DNA of 64,000 nt from an uncultured Paraprevotella sp. (GTDB lineage: Bacteria; Bacteroidota; Bacteroidia; Bacteroidales; Bacteroidaceae), in assembly GCA_944320765.1 (NCBI GenBank), contig CALUIS010000001.1, positions 62,001-126,000 of the forward strand, read 5' to 3'. Below are positions 45,756 to 53,520 of the stretch, in pieces. The notes beneath the pieces were generated by a model. That model saw only the letters and a list, made by a program, of their open reading frames with translations, did not search any database and was not told the origin of the DNA. Position numbers and translations under genes: made by a program. Position 1 is the stretch's first letter, and each line of letters begins with the position of its first letter.

Positions 45756-46142
45756 TCAGAAGGGCAAGGAAGGAGGAGCCCGTAAGCCCGTGCCGCCTGT
45801 GGGCGGGGAGGCTTGGAGGATGACAGGGAGGACCCCTTTCCTTTTCCTGTCGCCTTGAAGCAATGGGGAAAGGAAACCGACGCGTTCCGTGCGGAACGCC
45901 ACCTTATATAATATAGGAGTCTTTTGAACTTCACGGACGGAAAACGAAACGGAAGGCAGCGTCAGCTGGAAGTGCGTGATACATCCGGCGGAGCAGGGCT
46001 GCGGTGTGCGTGCGGGCGATGAGGCTTCCCTGCCATGTCTGGTGCAGGGGGCATCGGCATGATGGTGGTGCGGGTAGACCGACACCGCCTCCGCCAGCAG
46101 GCAGAGCATCATCAGCAATATGGCCTTGAACCGGTTCTTCAT
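45756..46142 (-). CDS. Small His/Cys protein heading the metal-efflux operon (unknown)
   Basis: 128 residues from the ATG at 46142. Signal-like MKNRFKAILLMMLCLLAEAVSV is followed directly by YPHHHHADAPC and, later, CSAGCITHFQL. The His cluster and Cys residues suggest metal binding at the cell envelope. The C-terminal third is basic with no recognisable domain. It is 51 bases upstream of the adaptor gene, so it probably acts as a periplasmic metal chaperone or sensor of the pump. I do not recognise a named family. Confidence 0.7.
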   Translation of the reverse strand: MKNRFKAILLMMLCLLAEAVSVYPHHHHADAPCTRHGREASSPARTPQPCSAGCITHFQLTLPSVSFSVREVQKTPILYKVAFRTERVGFLSPLLQGDRKRKGVLPVILQASPPTGGTGLRAPPSLPF

Positions 46143-46240
46143 TTTTTCCGTCCTGTTTCTTTCACGCGGGCAAAGATAAGGGAAAAAAGCCGGTCTCGCA
46201 ATGATTTGTGGGCGCAACTTGGTTGCAAAGTGTGAAGAGG

Positions 46241-47740
46241 CTATTCCGGCATACGGATCACGTTGAACTCCCAAAGTGACGGGAAGTCGGAAGCGCGAAG
46301 CACCTTGAACCGCAGTCTGGTCGTCTTATAGTTGCGTGGAAAGTGAATCAGTTTGCAATCCCCCATCGGCTCGGAGGAAATATAGATGTTCTCCCAGGCA
46401 TTGTCTTTCCAGATGTCTATGCGGTATTCCTTGATGCGGTTCTCGCGGTAATTGCTGAATCCGTCCTCGCCTGCCTTGGTGTCCTGGTATTCAAAGATGG
46501 ATATCTTGTTGAACTCTTGCTCGGAATCGAAGTCCAGCACCAGTTCCGGGGTGAGTTCGCCGGATGCCCAACGGGTCTGCATCCCGCCGTCTACCGCCCA
46601 GGCCGGGCCGTAGTTCTTCACATCGCCGGAGAAGGAGGAAGAAGCTTCCGCCGGAACGCCGACGGACAGATACTCGCCATTGCGGGGCAACGGCTTGCCT
46701 ATCCTCAGTCCCAGCCGGTCTTTCAACGCCACCAATACGTCTTCTTCGTTCGCGCGGATCAGCCCCCTGCGGTCAGGGCCGACATTGATGACCAATGAAT
46801 TGCCGTTCTCCGTACTCCAGTAGAACAGTTCCTCCAGTTCGTCGAGTGAGCGGACTTCCATGGCCCGCTCCTTCTGGAACCAGTTCCAGGCGCGGCTCAC
46901 ACAGATGGTATGCTCGAAGGGCAGGTAATACTGTTTGCCTTCCACGGTGTAGAGCTTTTTATCCTTCTTGTTGGCAATCTTCGGGTCGGCCAACCGGAAA
47001 TCCATGGGGAAATAGCGCAGATAGTTGGTATAACCGGCTGTCATCTGGTCCGGGTTGGCCATGGAGTCAAAACCGCCCCCGTCTTCCCCGCCTTTCAGCA
47101 TCACGCCGTTGTTCACGCCGAACGCGCAATGCGGCTGCAGCTCCTTCACCATCTTGTATAGCCTGGGAATCTGCCACATGCGTGCCGGTTTGTCCCAACC
47201 GCCATCCAGCCAAAGTTCGCAGACCTCGCCGTATTGGGTCAGCAGCTCGCGCAGCTGGTTTTCCATGAAATCGATATACTCGTTGAAATCTGCCGCCTGG
47301 TAGCTCTTTTCGTGGCGGTCCCACAGGGAGTAATAAACGGCGAACTTCAGCCCATACTTCTTACAGGCATCCGACACTCCGCGCACCACATCCACAGGAA
47401 CGGGCGAAGAGGCCACATCGTAGTCGGTGTATTTGCTGTCCCACAGGCAGAAGCCGTCGTGATGCTTGGTCACCAGCAGGACGTAGCGGAAGCCGGCGTC
47501 GCGGGCCACCCGCACCCATTGGTCGGGGTCGAGTGCCGTAGGGTGATAGGTGGAAGCCGGTTCCACCCCTTCCGACCACTCTTTCTCGATGAAGGTGTTC
47601 ATCCCGAAATGGATGAACATGCCATACCCCCGCTCCGCCTGTAGCTGTTGTGTCTTGTTCGGTCGGTCCGAAGGAGTGATTTCCTGTGCCTGCAAGGACA
47701 AGGCGGCCATCAAGGCCCAAAGCAATAGTTTTATTCTCAT
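46241..47740 (-). CDS. GH29 alpha-L-fucosidase with discoidin domain
   Basis: 499 residues from the ATG at 47740, after the -7 box. Signal peptide MRIKLLLWALMAALSLQAQ. GH29 barrel at 30-340: GYGMFIHFGMNTF, TKHHDGFCLWDSKYTDYD, and ELWLDGGWD with the nucleophile Asp179; also WYSTENGNSLVINVGPDRRG-type C-terminal part. An F5/8 discoidin-like carbohydrate-binding domain spans about 355-499 (WAVDGGMQTRWASGE, PELVLDFDSEQEFNKISIFE). Likely removes terminal fucose from host glycans in the periplasm. Transcribed singly. Confidence 0.92.
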   Translation of the reverse strand: MRIKLLLWALMAALSLQAQEITPSDRPNKTQQLQAERGYGMFIHFGMNTFIEKEWSEGVEPASTYHPTALDPDQWVRVARDAGFRYVLLVTKHHDGFCLWDSKYTDYDVASSPVPVDVVRGVSDACKKYGLKFAVYYSLWDRHEKSYQAADFNEYIDFMENQLRELLTQYGEVCELWLDGGWDKPARMWQIPRLYKMVKELQPHCAFGVNNGVMLKGGEDGGGFDSMANPDQMTAGYTNYLRYFPMDFRLADPKIANKKDKKLYTVEGKQYYLPFEHTICVSRAWNWFQKERAMEVRSLDELEELFYWSTENGNSLVINVGPDRRGLIRANEEDVLVALKDRLGLRIGKPLPRNGEYLSVGVPAEASSSFSGDVKNYGPAWAVDGGMQTRWASGELTPELVLDFDSEQEFNKISIFEYQDTKAGEDGFSNYRENRIKEYRIDIWKDNAWENIYISSEPMGDCKLIHFPRNYKTTRLRFKVLRASDFPSLWEFNVIRMPE

Positions 47741-47812
47741 GGCATAATCTGGAATTAGTGGGTATATGGCGGCGTTCTCTTCCGCCCGTTGTGCGGGCCG
47801 GAGAACTCTCCG

Positions 47813-47881
47813 CAAATATAAGTCATTTTGCCGGACGGGAGAAACGAAAGCGGAATATTTTTCTGAATAAAGGCGTTGGGA
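47813..47881 (-). promoter_or_regulatory. Fucosidase promoter region, also found duplicated at 51798-51868
   Basis: Minus-strand TATATTTG at 47820-47813. The 60 bases upstream of it (TTATTCAGAAAAAT, then CAAAATGACT next to the box) recur at 51798-51868 with TATATTTG again in place. Confidence 0.55.
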
Positions 47882-47913
47882 GGCTGTATAAAGCACAATG
47901 GTCTCCTTTCGTA

Positions 47914-48369
47914 TCATAATAAGTGAAAACGCTGAAGTGTTTTCTTGCTGATGGTCTTGCTTTCTGTAACCGTTCCGATGATAAGACGTATATGCTCTTC
48001 GGTCATGTTTCCTTTATATAGTTCGATCTTTAGCTTTTCCAATCTTACGATGTGAAGTTGCGAGCAGTCTACAAATGAATTATGCGTAAGGAACTTATAA
48101 TCCGCACATCTGATTGGCATGTGTAGTTCTTGAATGTTAATCGGGATATTCCGGTTTATGCGCGAGTTGATAATGACACCTCCATAGGCGTAGCCTTCTT
48201 CGTCGAAGCCTAAGACTACGAAAAATTTGTTTCTGAACTCGTCATATCCTTTGGGGGTGATTCCTTCTTCTTTTGTCATGGGGATAAGAAACACATCACC
48301 AATATTGATGGAATGACGCGTTAAGGCCTTTTGGTCATCGGGAGCTAAGAAATCTCCAATCTTTGTCAT
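47914..48369 (-). CDS. Putative toxin partner of the Panacea antitoxin (SH3-like, MazF/PemK-reminiscent)
   Basis: 151 residues. Its ATG overlaps the antitoxin stop as ATGA, so the two are made together. The pattern INIGDVFLIPM, KFFVVLGFDEEGYAYGGVIINSRIN, FLTHNSFVDCSQLHIVRLEKL resembles the small beta-barrel of MazF/PemK-type RNases (GDV start, a V-L strand, a conserved polar strand). That resemblance is by eye only. A C-terminal helical tail (EEHIRLIIGTVTESKTISKKTL) follows. Low GC and position suggest an accessory toxin. Confidence 0.6.
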   Translation of the reverse strand: MTKIGDFLAPDDQKALTRHSINIGDVFLIPMTKEEGITPKGYDEFRNKFFVVLGFDEEGYAYGGVIINSRINRNIPINIQELHMPIRCADYKFLTHNSFVDCSQLHIVRLEKLKIELYKGNMTEEHIRLIIGTVTESKTISKKTLQRFHLL

Positions 48370-48920
48370 GAGAATATTTTGTCGAGTTCCATGTTCTCCC
48401 GAATATATTCTTTCATTACGTCACTTGCGTGGGCCGCATCGGCAAGTGCTGTCGTAGGAATCACCTTGCGTCCGGTTCCATTTTCAAAATACTTTTTCCA
48501 CACTTCATCGTGTGATTTTGACATCAGTTGGCTGAACGACAAGGACGAATTTTCGGCAATGGATTTGTCAAGGGCCTCTTTCTCGGATTCGGACAAATAA
48601 TCCTCATCCGCTTCACGTAGCGGGAGCAAAACGTATGGGGCATCATTCTTAGGAGCTTGGAAAACGTTGTGCAACATATCTGCCAATTCCTTGTCTTTTC
48701 CATCATTTTTTATTGCATTCAACAAGTGTGAAAGCACCGGTCCGTAGGGCATAGCGCATACATCATCTGTAGTGATACGTCTTCCCCATTTGGCCAAATG
48801 GTCTAGTTCCGCGAAATAGAGAGTCTTAATCAGACTATAATAATCAAGACCGCCTTTTTTGTTTAGGACATACAAGACTATCTCCACAAGCTTCTCCTTG
48901 TCGAATCTGGTCATGGCCAT
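48366..48920 (-). CDS. Panacea (DUF4065/SocA-like) antitoxin
   Basis: 184 residues from the ATG at 48920; 48926 and 48914 are also possible, but the ATG at 48956 lies inside the promoter. The Panacea core is clear: VLNKKGGLDYYSLIKTLYFAELDHLAKWG, then DDVCAMPYGPVLSHLLNAI. The domain is known as an exchangeable antitoxin in many toxin-antitoxin pairs and in phage-associated SocA. It precedes its partner, antitoxin first, as in classical type II modules. Confidence 0.82.
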   Translation of the reverse strand: MAMTRFDKEKLVEIVLYVLNKKGGLDYYSLIKTLYFAELDHLAKWGRRITTDDVCAMPYGPVLSHLLNAIKNDGKDKELADMLHNVFQAPKNDAPYVLLPLREADEDYLSESEKEALDKSIAENSSLSFSQLMSKSHDEVWKKYFENGTGRKVIPTTALADAAHASDVMKEYIRENMELDKIFS

Positions 48921-48953
48921 AATCATTTCAGTTTTATTGCAATAAATTCGATG

Positions 48954-48984
48954 CAAAGTTAGTAATTGGCCGGATTATCAGCAA
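48954..48984 (-). promoter_or_regulatory. Promoter of the Panacea module
   Basis: Minus-strand TTG (48984-48982), 20 bases, TAACTTTG (48961-48954). It fixes the start downstream of 48947. Confidence 0.75.
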
Positions 48985-49013
48985 TGTTTTTGGCAAAAAA
49001 AGAGTGATTTCTG

Positions 49014-49511
49014 TTAGATTGACTTGAGGCAAATAATCAGTTTCTTCAAAGTCTCTTTCTTCACATGCCCAATCATGGTCATTTTAGCGGTTTGGGTTTT
49101 GGTATTTGACGGTGAAAGCTTGTCGTACATGTGTACGTAATCTCCGTCAATCTTGATTTGGTTATGGGCAAAAGCGTTCCTGATATGGAAAAAAAGGCTT
49201 TTGAAGACTTTGTTTTTAGTTGCCGTGAATATGATTTTGTCCTGAATATCTTGGCTCGTAACACTTGGGGCTAAGTAAGTATTTAGAAGATTGTAACTTT
49301 TCGCCTTTCTGACTTTTTTGGTTTTTGCGTTATATTCCAATTCGATTCCATTCTCCTTTATGAATTGGATATAGCTTTTTTCTTGGGCGCCATTGCTTAA
49401 TCCCGAGATGTCGTCGCTTTCATAGTAAAGCAGGACTTCCTTATATAAGAACGTGGCAAAATCTCCCAATACATTTTGAGGATTGCGTTGGAATGGGCTG
49501 ATTTGTGGCAT
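49014..49511 (-). CDS. HEPN-motif protein of unknown function
   Basis: 165 residues from the ATG at 49511. Mainly helical, with FFHIRNAFAHNQI near 120: an R-X4-H motif in the context typical of HEPN RNase domains. The rest (ISPFQRNPQNVLGDFATFLYKE, KSYIQFIKENGIELEY) is unrecognised. HEPN proteins are common in toxin-antitoxin and abortive-infection systems. Its neighbour is the Panacea pair, but a separate promoter lies between, so joint function is a guess. AT-rich. Confidence 0.62.
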   Translation of the reverse strand: MPQISPFQRNPQNVLGDFATFLYKEVLLYYESDDISGLSNGAQEKSYIQFIKENGIELEYNAKTKKVRKAKSYNLLNTYLAPSVTSQDIQDKIIFTATKNKVFKSLFFHIRNAFAHNQIKIDGDYVHMYDKLSPSNTKTQTAKMTMIGHVKKETLKKLIICLKSI

Positions 49512-49537
49512 AGTCGTTGGTTCTTGTTTGGTTGAAT

Positions 49538-49566
49538 GTGTACCGGGCGAAGGTTGTCCGGTACAC
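49538..49566. terminator. Hairpin after the LRR gene
   Basis: Perfect 9-bp stem GTGTACCGG/CCGGTACAC just beyond the LRR stop; no strong T-run. Confidence 0.5.
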
Positions 49567-49576
49567 ACAAGTTTTG

Positions 49577-50971
49577 TTAGATTTTCACTTTGCAACTGTT
49601 TCCGTTTACCTTTATGATATATATGCCGGGACGGAGCGGGATGTTCTCGCCTTTATAGCCGGTTGTGGTGTGCAGCAGTTTCCCGTCAAAGGAATATACG
49701 GATATGGCCGCTCCTTCGGATTCTTTTATCGTGATGCCGTCGAACGTGATGACGACCTCAGGCCGTGGGGCTTGTACGTCGGAAATGCTTGTTTCGCCCG
49801 TGAAGTCCGAGGTTTCCTCGATGATCCAGAAGTTTTTCCAGCCTTCGGCATTTTGATAGGCGGATTTAGAGCCGATGGGAACGTAAAGTTTGGTGTACAG
49901 ATATACCTTGTTCTTAAAATCGTTTATGAGCTGTGGAGGAGTGGAAGTCTTTATGTATATAGCGGACAAGCTGTCTTGTTCTTCTATCATATCTACATCC
50001 ACGCTTTGTATATTGCTTCCTATAATTAAAGTGTCAACACTATAGCAACAGTTACGTCCTATTTGGGTACAATATCCGCCAAACTCTATTTTGTCAAGAG
50101 GCGCGGAAATAACGTTAACGTCAAAAAAATTATTATGATCCAAATTGCGACCTATATAAACTTCTTTAAGCGGAATTTTGTAAAAGTAGCCATAACCATA
50201 ATATGATGAAGAATTGGTAAACATCTCAATAAAAGGAATTTTTAAAGGTTCTTTTGAGTCTGAGATATGCAATCTGGACAATGGACATGTTGATAGAACT
50301 TGTAGTTCATCATCCTTAGGATAACTATAACTGTTGGTATACTCTCCCAATAAGGTATCATACGACCCAATTTGGTGAAGCTCGTTTATATATTCATCAT
50401 AGGGGAGTTCTTTTATACCATTTCCTATTGTCAGTTCTTCCAAATGTGTACAACCAGCAAATACGAGATTTCCAATAGTGGTTACAGAATTAGGAATACT
50501 AACAGAAGTCAGTCCGTCACAGTCTTCAAATGCATAGGATTCAATAGTAGTCACGGAGTTAGGTATGTTGATGGAGGTCAGTCTTTCACATCCCGAAAAT
50601 GCATAGGATTCAATAGTAGTCACGGAGTTAGGTATGTTGATAGAGGTCAGTCTTTCACATCCCGAAAATGCATAGGATCCAATAGTAATCACGGAATTGG
50701 GGATGCTCACAGATGTCAGGCTGTCACCTTCTATACGATCAATTTCAGTTACTGTTAACGTCCTTCCATTATACGTGACTTTTTCCGGGATGACAAGTTC
50801 GCCTACATATGTGTTGCTATAGGAGTCCCCATAGGTAATTGCACATGTCATTTCTTCGATAGATACGATATTGAAATACATACTGTCGACCATGAAGTCG
50901 TAGGCGTATGCTTTTGCTGACAAAATGATAGTTGGAACCAGCAGCATAACTCTTGTAAATTTCTTGTTCAT
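49577..50971 (-). CDS. BspA-like leucine-rich-repeat surface protein
   Basis: 464 residues. Signal peptide MNKKFTRVMLLVPTIILSAKAYA. LRR_5-type repeats of 23 residues (LTSINIPNSVTTIESYAFSGCER) occur four to five times between 75 and 185. An irregular beta region follows, then a C-terminal 80-residue module ending GENIPLRPGIYIIKVNGNSCKVKI, similar in plan to the FG-GAP proteins' tails. BspA-like proteins bind fibronectin or other bacteria. The repeat DNA is nearly identical, so copy number may vary. It starts 2 bases after the 103-residue gene. Confidence 0.85.
   Translation of the reverse strand: MNKKFTRVMLLVPTIILSAKAYAYDFMVDSMYFNIVSIEEMTCAITYGDSYSNTYVGELVIPEKVTYNGRTLTVTEIDRIEGDSLTSVSIPNSVITIGSYAFSGCERLTSINIPNSVTTIESYAFSGCERLTSINIPNSVTTIESYAFEDCDGLTSVSIPNSVTTIGNLVFAGCTHLEELTIGNGIKELPYDEYINELHQIGSYDTLLGEYTNSYSYPKDDELQVLSTCPLSRLHISDSKEPLKIPFIEMFTNSSSYYGYGYFYKIPLKEVYIGRNLDHNNFFDVNVISAPLDKIEFGGYCTQIGRNCCYSVDTLIIGSNIQSVDVDMIEEQDSLSAIYIKTSTPPQLINDFKNKVYLYTKLYVPIGSKSAYQNAEGWKNFWIIEETSDFTGETSISDVQAPRPEVVITFDGITIKESEGAAISVYSFDGKLLHTTTGYKGENIPLRPGIYIIKVNGNSCKVKI
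50471..50713. repeat. 69-bp tandem repeats within the LRR gene
   Basis: TGCATAGGAT-CAATAGTA recurs at 50531, 50600 and 50669, exactly 69 bases (23 codons) apart. The first two units differ by about one base; the outer ones are diverged. Confidence 0.88.
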
Positions 50972-50973
50972 AG

Positions 50974-51285
50974 TTATTTGTCTTTAATGTTAATCCGTTC
51001 GTTTTTAATCTCTGTGACGGTCACTTTGTTCTTGATGATGGCGACATGCGCCCGGCAATCGAGCTGGAATACTTTTTGCTGCTGTATGTCGTCATCGAAG
51101 AGGCAGTCGCCTGAAATGCTCACGTCAAAGCCTTCCTCACATTCTTCCTTAGGAAACGGCATTGTAGGAGCTTTGAATCCAAAATTCTTTGGCGTGAATT
51201 CTTTCCCGTACTTGAAATAGCGGACGGGGTGGCCTTTCGCATAATCCTTTAAAGCCGTCCAAATGTCAAAATCTTCAATATCCAT
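50974..51285 (-). CDS. Unknown 103-residue protein
   Basis: Starts MDIEDFDIWTALKDYAKGHP. Acidic, no signal peptide, no transmembrane segment and no recognised domain; the middle has FPKEECEEGFDVSISGDCLFDDD. It lies 2 bases before the LRR gene and 12 bases after a frameshifted gene on the same strand, so it was probably the middle gene of a small unit. AT-rich like its neighbours. Confidence 0.55.
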   Translation of the reverse strand: MDIEDFDIWTALKDYAKGHPVRYFKYGKEFTPKNFGFKAPTMPFPKEECEEGFDVSISGDCLFDDDIQQQKVFQLDCRAHVAIIKNKVTVTEIKNERINIKDK

Positions 51286-51297
51286 GTTGGTTACTTG

Positions 51298-51690
51298 TTA
51301 GATGTGCCTGTCAACCTCCCAATGTCGGCATGAAAAATTTCGGTCGTGGCTATACAAAAAAAGCGTGGAGATTCGTACCAGTTGCCCGTTCCACGCCGAG
51401 AGGCCTTCGCATTGCCCGATGATGTCGAACGAGCAACGCGAAACCCACGCCGATGAATTTATACAGCTTTCCCACGTTGTAAACACGCCATGCATGTGGC
51501 TGTACACCACACCCACGGGTACGTTACAATGGGGAATGTCTATAAAAACATCCCATGAGCATCTACCGTTGCCATGTCCATGACATCATCTGGAAGTTTG
51601 CGAAGTTTCTCAGCGTCAAGAACAAAGCGTATGATAAACGCTTTCCCTATATAGCGGTTCTCTTTGCTTCCCCATGCCCCACAGGCAGTT
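51298..51690 (-). pseudogene. Frameshifted unknown gene
   Basis: Two open segments join if one base is removed from the A5 run at 51544-51548 (T5 on the coding strand). The first is NRYIGKAFIIRFVLDAEKL..ATVDAHGMF. The second is IDIPHCNVPVGVVYSHMHG..SAWNGQLVRISTLFLYSHD, ending at 51298. Together about 120-125 residues look protein-like, but no start codon is evident upstream in frame. Either a decayed gene, a sequencing error, or a programmed slip. No family recognised. The rest of the 51286-51930 gap holds a 16-bp perfect palindrome (GGCAGACGCGTCTGCC at 51746-51761) and a duplicated promoter-like segment. Confidence 0.5.
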
Positions 51691-51797
51691 TGCGCTGCGT
51701 GCAGATTCGGCGCGGGTGGATGCCGCCGTTCGCTTGCGTGGCACTGGCAGACGCGTCTGCCGGCAGCCGTACGCAATGGCGGTTCCGAGAACCAACT

Positions 51798-51868
51798 GCA
51801 AATATAGGTCAATTTCGTTGAACGAAAGAAGCAAAATGGAGACATTTTTCTGAATAATGCCGTTCGGA
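51798..51868 (-). promoter_or_regulatory. Copy of the fucosidase promoter-like segment
   Basis: Matches 47812-47881: a minus-strand TATATTTG at 51806-51799, adjacent TTGACC, and TTATTCAGAAAAAT about 50 bases upstream. It would drive the frameshifted gene. Confidence 0.5.
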
Positions 51869-51892
51869 TGGAAGAATCAGTCAAAGTATTGC

Positions 51893-51900
51893 TATCTTTG
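51893..51900 (+). promoter_or_regulatory. -7 box of the ATPase/nuclease gene
   Basis: TATCTTTG, 31 bases before the ATG at 51931; it rules out the in-frame ATG at 51868 as start. Confidence 0.5.
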
Positions 51901-51930
51901 CGGAAGTATAGGATTAAAAAGCATTCCATT

Positions 51931-53472
51931 ATGTTGTACCCGATAGGCATACAAGATTTCGAGAAGTTACGTCAAGATGACTATTTTTATATTGATAAGA
52001 CGGACTTGATTTATCAAATTGTAAATTCCGGCAGTTATTATTTCCTGAGCCGTCCGCGCCGTTTCGGCAAAAGCCTGCTCATCTCCACGCTCGAGGCTTA
52101 TTTCTCCGGCAGGAAGGAACTGTTCCGGGGGCTGGCCATTGAGAAGCTGGAGAAGGAGTGGAAGGTGTATCCTGTGTTGCACTTGGACTTGAATATCGAG
52201 AAGTATGATTCGCCCGACAGTCTGCATGCCATCTTGAATGACGCTTTGACGAAATGGGAGGGCCTGTACGGGACCGCGCCCGAGGAAACGACCCTCGCCC
52301 TGCGCTTTAAGGGAATCATCAGCCGGGCATACGAGAAGACCGGAACTCCGGTTGTCATTTTGGTGGATGAATACGACAAGCCGCTTTTGCAGGCTATCGG
52401 CGACAAGCCTTTGCAGGAAGAGTTCCGTGCGACCTTGAAACCGTTCTATGGCGTGTTGAAGACTATGGACCGCTGCATCAAGTTCGGCATGTTGACCGGG
52501 GTCACCAAGTTCGGGAAAGTGAGCGTATTCAGCGACCTGAACAACCTGAAGGACATTTCCATGGACCGGCGGTATGTGAACCTGTGCGGCATCACCGAGC
52601 GGGAGTTGCATGCCAATCTGGAGCCGCAATTACATGAACTGGCCGAATCGCAGGGAGTGACTTACGAGGAAATGTGCCGTCTGCTGAAGGAGCGGTATGA
52701 CGGTTACCATTTTATGGAGGATTCGGAAGGAATATATAATCCGTTCAGCCTGTTGAATGTGTTCGATTCCCAAAGGCTGGGGAGCTACTGGTTCGCTACA
52801 GGTACGCCGACCTATTTGGTGAAACTGCTCAAACAGAACAAGTTCAGACTGGAGAATCTCATTACGTCCGAGACGGACGTGGAGGTGTTGGATAATGTCT
52901 ATGGGGACGACAAGCCGCTGCCCGTCATCTACCAGAGCGGCTATCTCACAATCAAGAGTTACAACAAGGAGTTCGGACTCTACACCTTGGGCTTCCCCAA
53001 CAAAGAAGTGGAGGAGGGCTTCATGAAGTTCCTGCTGCCTTCGTATGCCAGTGTGGACGAAAGCGAGGCACCGTCTTATATCCGGAAGTTTGTAGAAGAG
53101 ATCCGTTCGGGGGACATTGATGCGTTCTTCCGCCGTTTGCAATCGTTCTTTGCCGACACTCCATACGAATTGATCCGCGACCAGGAACTCCATTACCAGA
53201 ATGTGCTTTTCATTGTCTTCAAACTGATTGGCTTCTATGTGAAGGCCGAATATCATACCTCGCAAGGACGTATAGACTTGGTGTTGCAGACAAGCGGTTT
53301 TGTCTATGTGATGGAATTCAAACTGGAAGGAACGGCCGAAGAGGCGTTACGCCAGATAGAAGAAAAGGGGTATGCCATGCCGTTCCAAACAGATGGACGT
53401 AAAGTCTATAAGATTGGAGTGAACTTCAGTTCGTCCACCCGTAACATTCAGGAGTGGAAGGTGGAGGAATAA
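51931..53472 (+). CDS. AAA-ATPase-like / PD-(D/E)XK nuclease-like protein (DUF1703 type)
   Basis: 513 residues from the ATG at 51931. N-terminal AAA_ATPase-like domain: YPIGIQDFEKLRQDDYFYIDKTDLIY, a Walker-A-like RPRRFGKSLLISTLEAYF, and a Walker-B-like VVILVDEYDKPLL. The C-terminal nuclease-like domain at about 390-513 has QGRIDLVLQTSGFVYVMEFKLEG, fitting a PD-(D/E)XK D..ExK core, and ALRQIEEKGYA. Many copies of this family occur per Bacteroidales genome; function is unknown, with mobile-element or defence roles proposed. It ends at a strong bidirectional terminator. Confidence 0.85.
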   Translation: MLYPIGIQDFEKLRQDDYFYIDKTDLIYQIVNSGSYYFLSRPRRFGKSLLISTLEAYFSGRKELFRGLAIEKLEKEWKVYPVLHLDLNIEKYDSPDSLHAILNDALTKWEGLYGTAPEETTLALRFKGIISRAYEKTGTPVVILVDEYDKPLLQAIGDKPLQEEFRATLKPFYGVLKTMDRCIKFGMLTGVTKFGKVSVFSDLNNLKDISMDRRYVNLCGITERELHANLEPQLHELAESQGVTYEEMCRLLKERYDGYHFMEDSEGIYNPFSLLNVFDSQRLGSYWFATGTPTYLVKLLKQNKFRLENLITSETDVEVLDNVYGDDKPLPVIYQSGYLTIKSYNKEFGLYTLGFPNKEVEEGFMKFLLPSYASVDESEAPSYIRKFVEEIRSGDIDAFFRRLQSFFADTPYELIRDQELHYQNVLFIVFKLIGFYVKAEYHTSQGRIDLVLQTSGFVYVMEFKLEGTAEEALRQIEEKGYAMPFQTDGRKVYKIGVNFSSSTRNIQEWKVEE

Positions 53473-53478
53473 AAACCA

Positions 53479-53516
53479 AAACTCCCTCCGGCAGAAAATT
53501 CCGCCGGAGGGAGTTT
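53479..53516. terminator. Bidirectional terminator between ATPase gene and tRNA-Gln
   Basis: Perfect 14-bp stem AAACTCCCTCCGGC/GCCGGAGGGAGTTT with T-runs on both strands. Confidence 0.92.
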
Positions 53517-53520
53517 TTGG

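Noticed and set aside
50471..50713. Regular 69-bp repeats as a CRISPR array
   Set aside because: The repeats are in frame, contiguous and encode LRR units; there are no spacers.
51746..51761. Perfect 16-bp palindrome GGCAGACGCGTCTGCC as an operator or att site
   Set aside because: Single occurrence, no integrase or regulator beside it; recorded only within the pseudogene entry.
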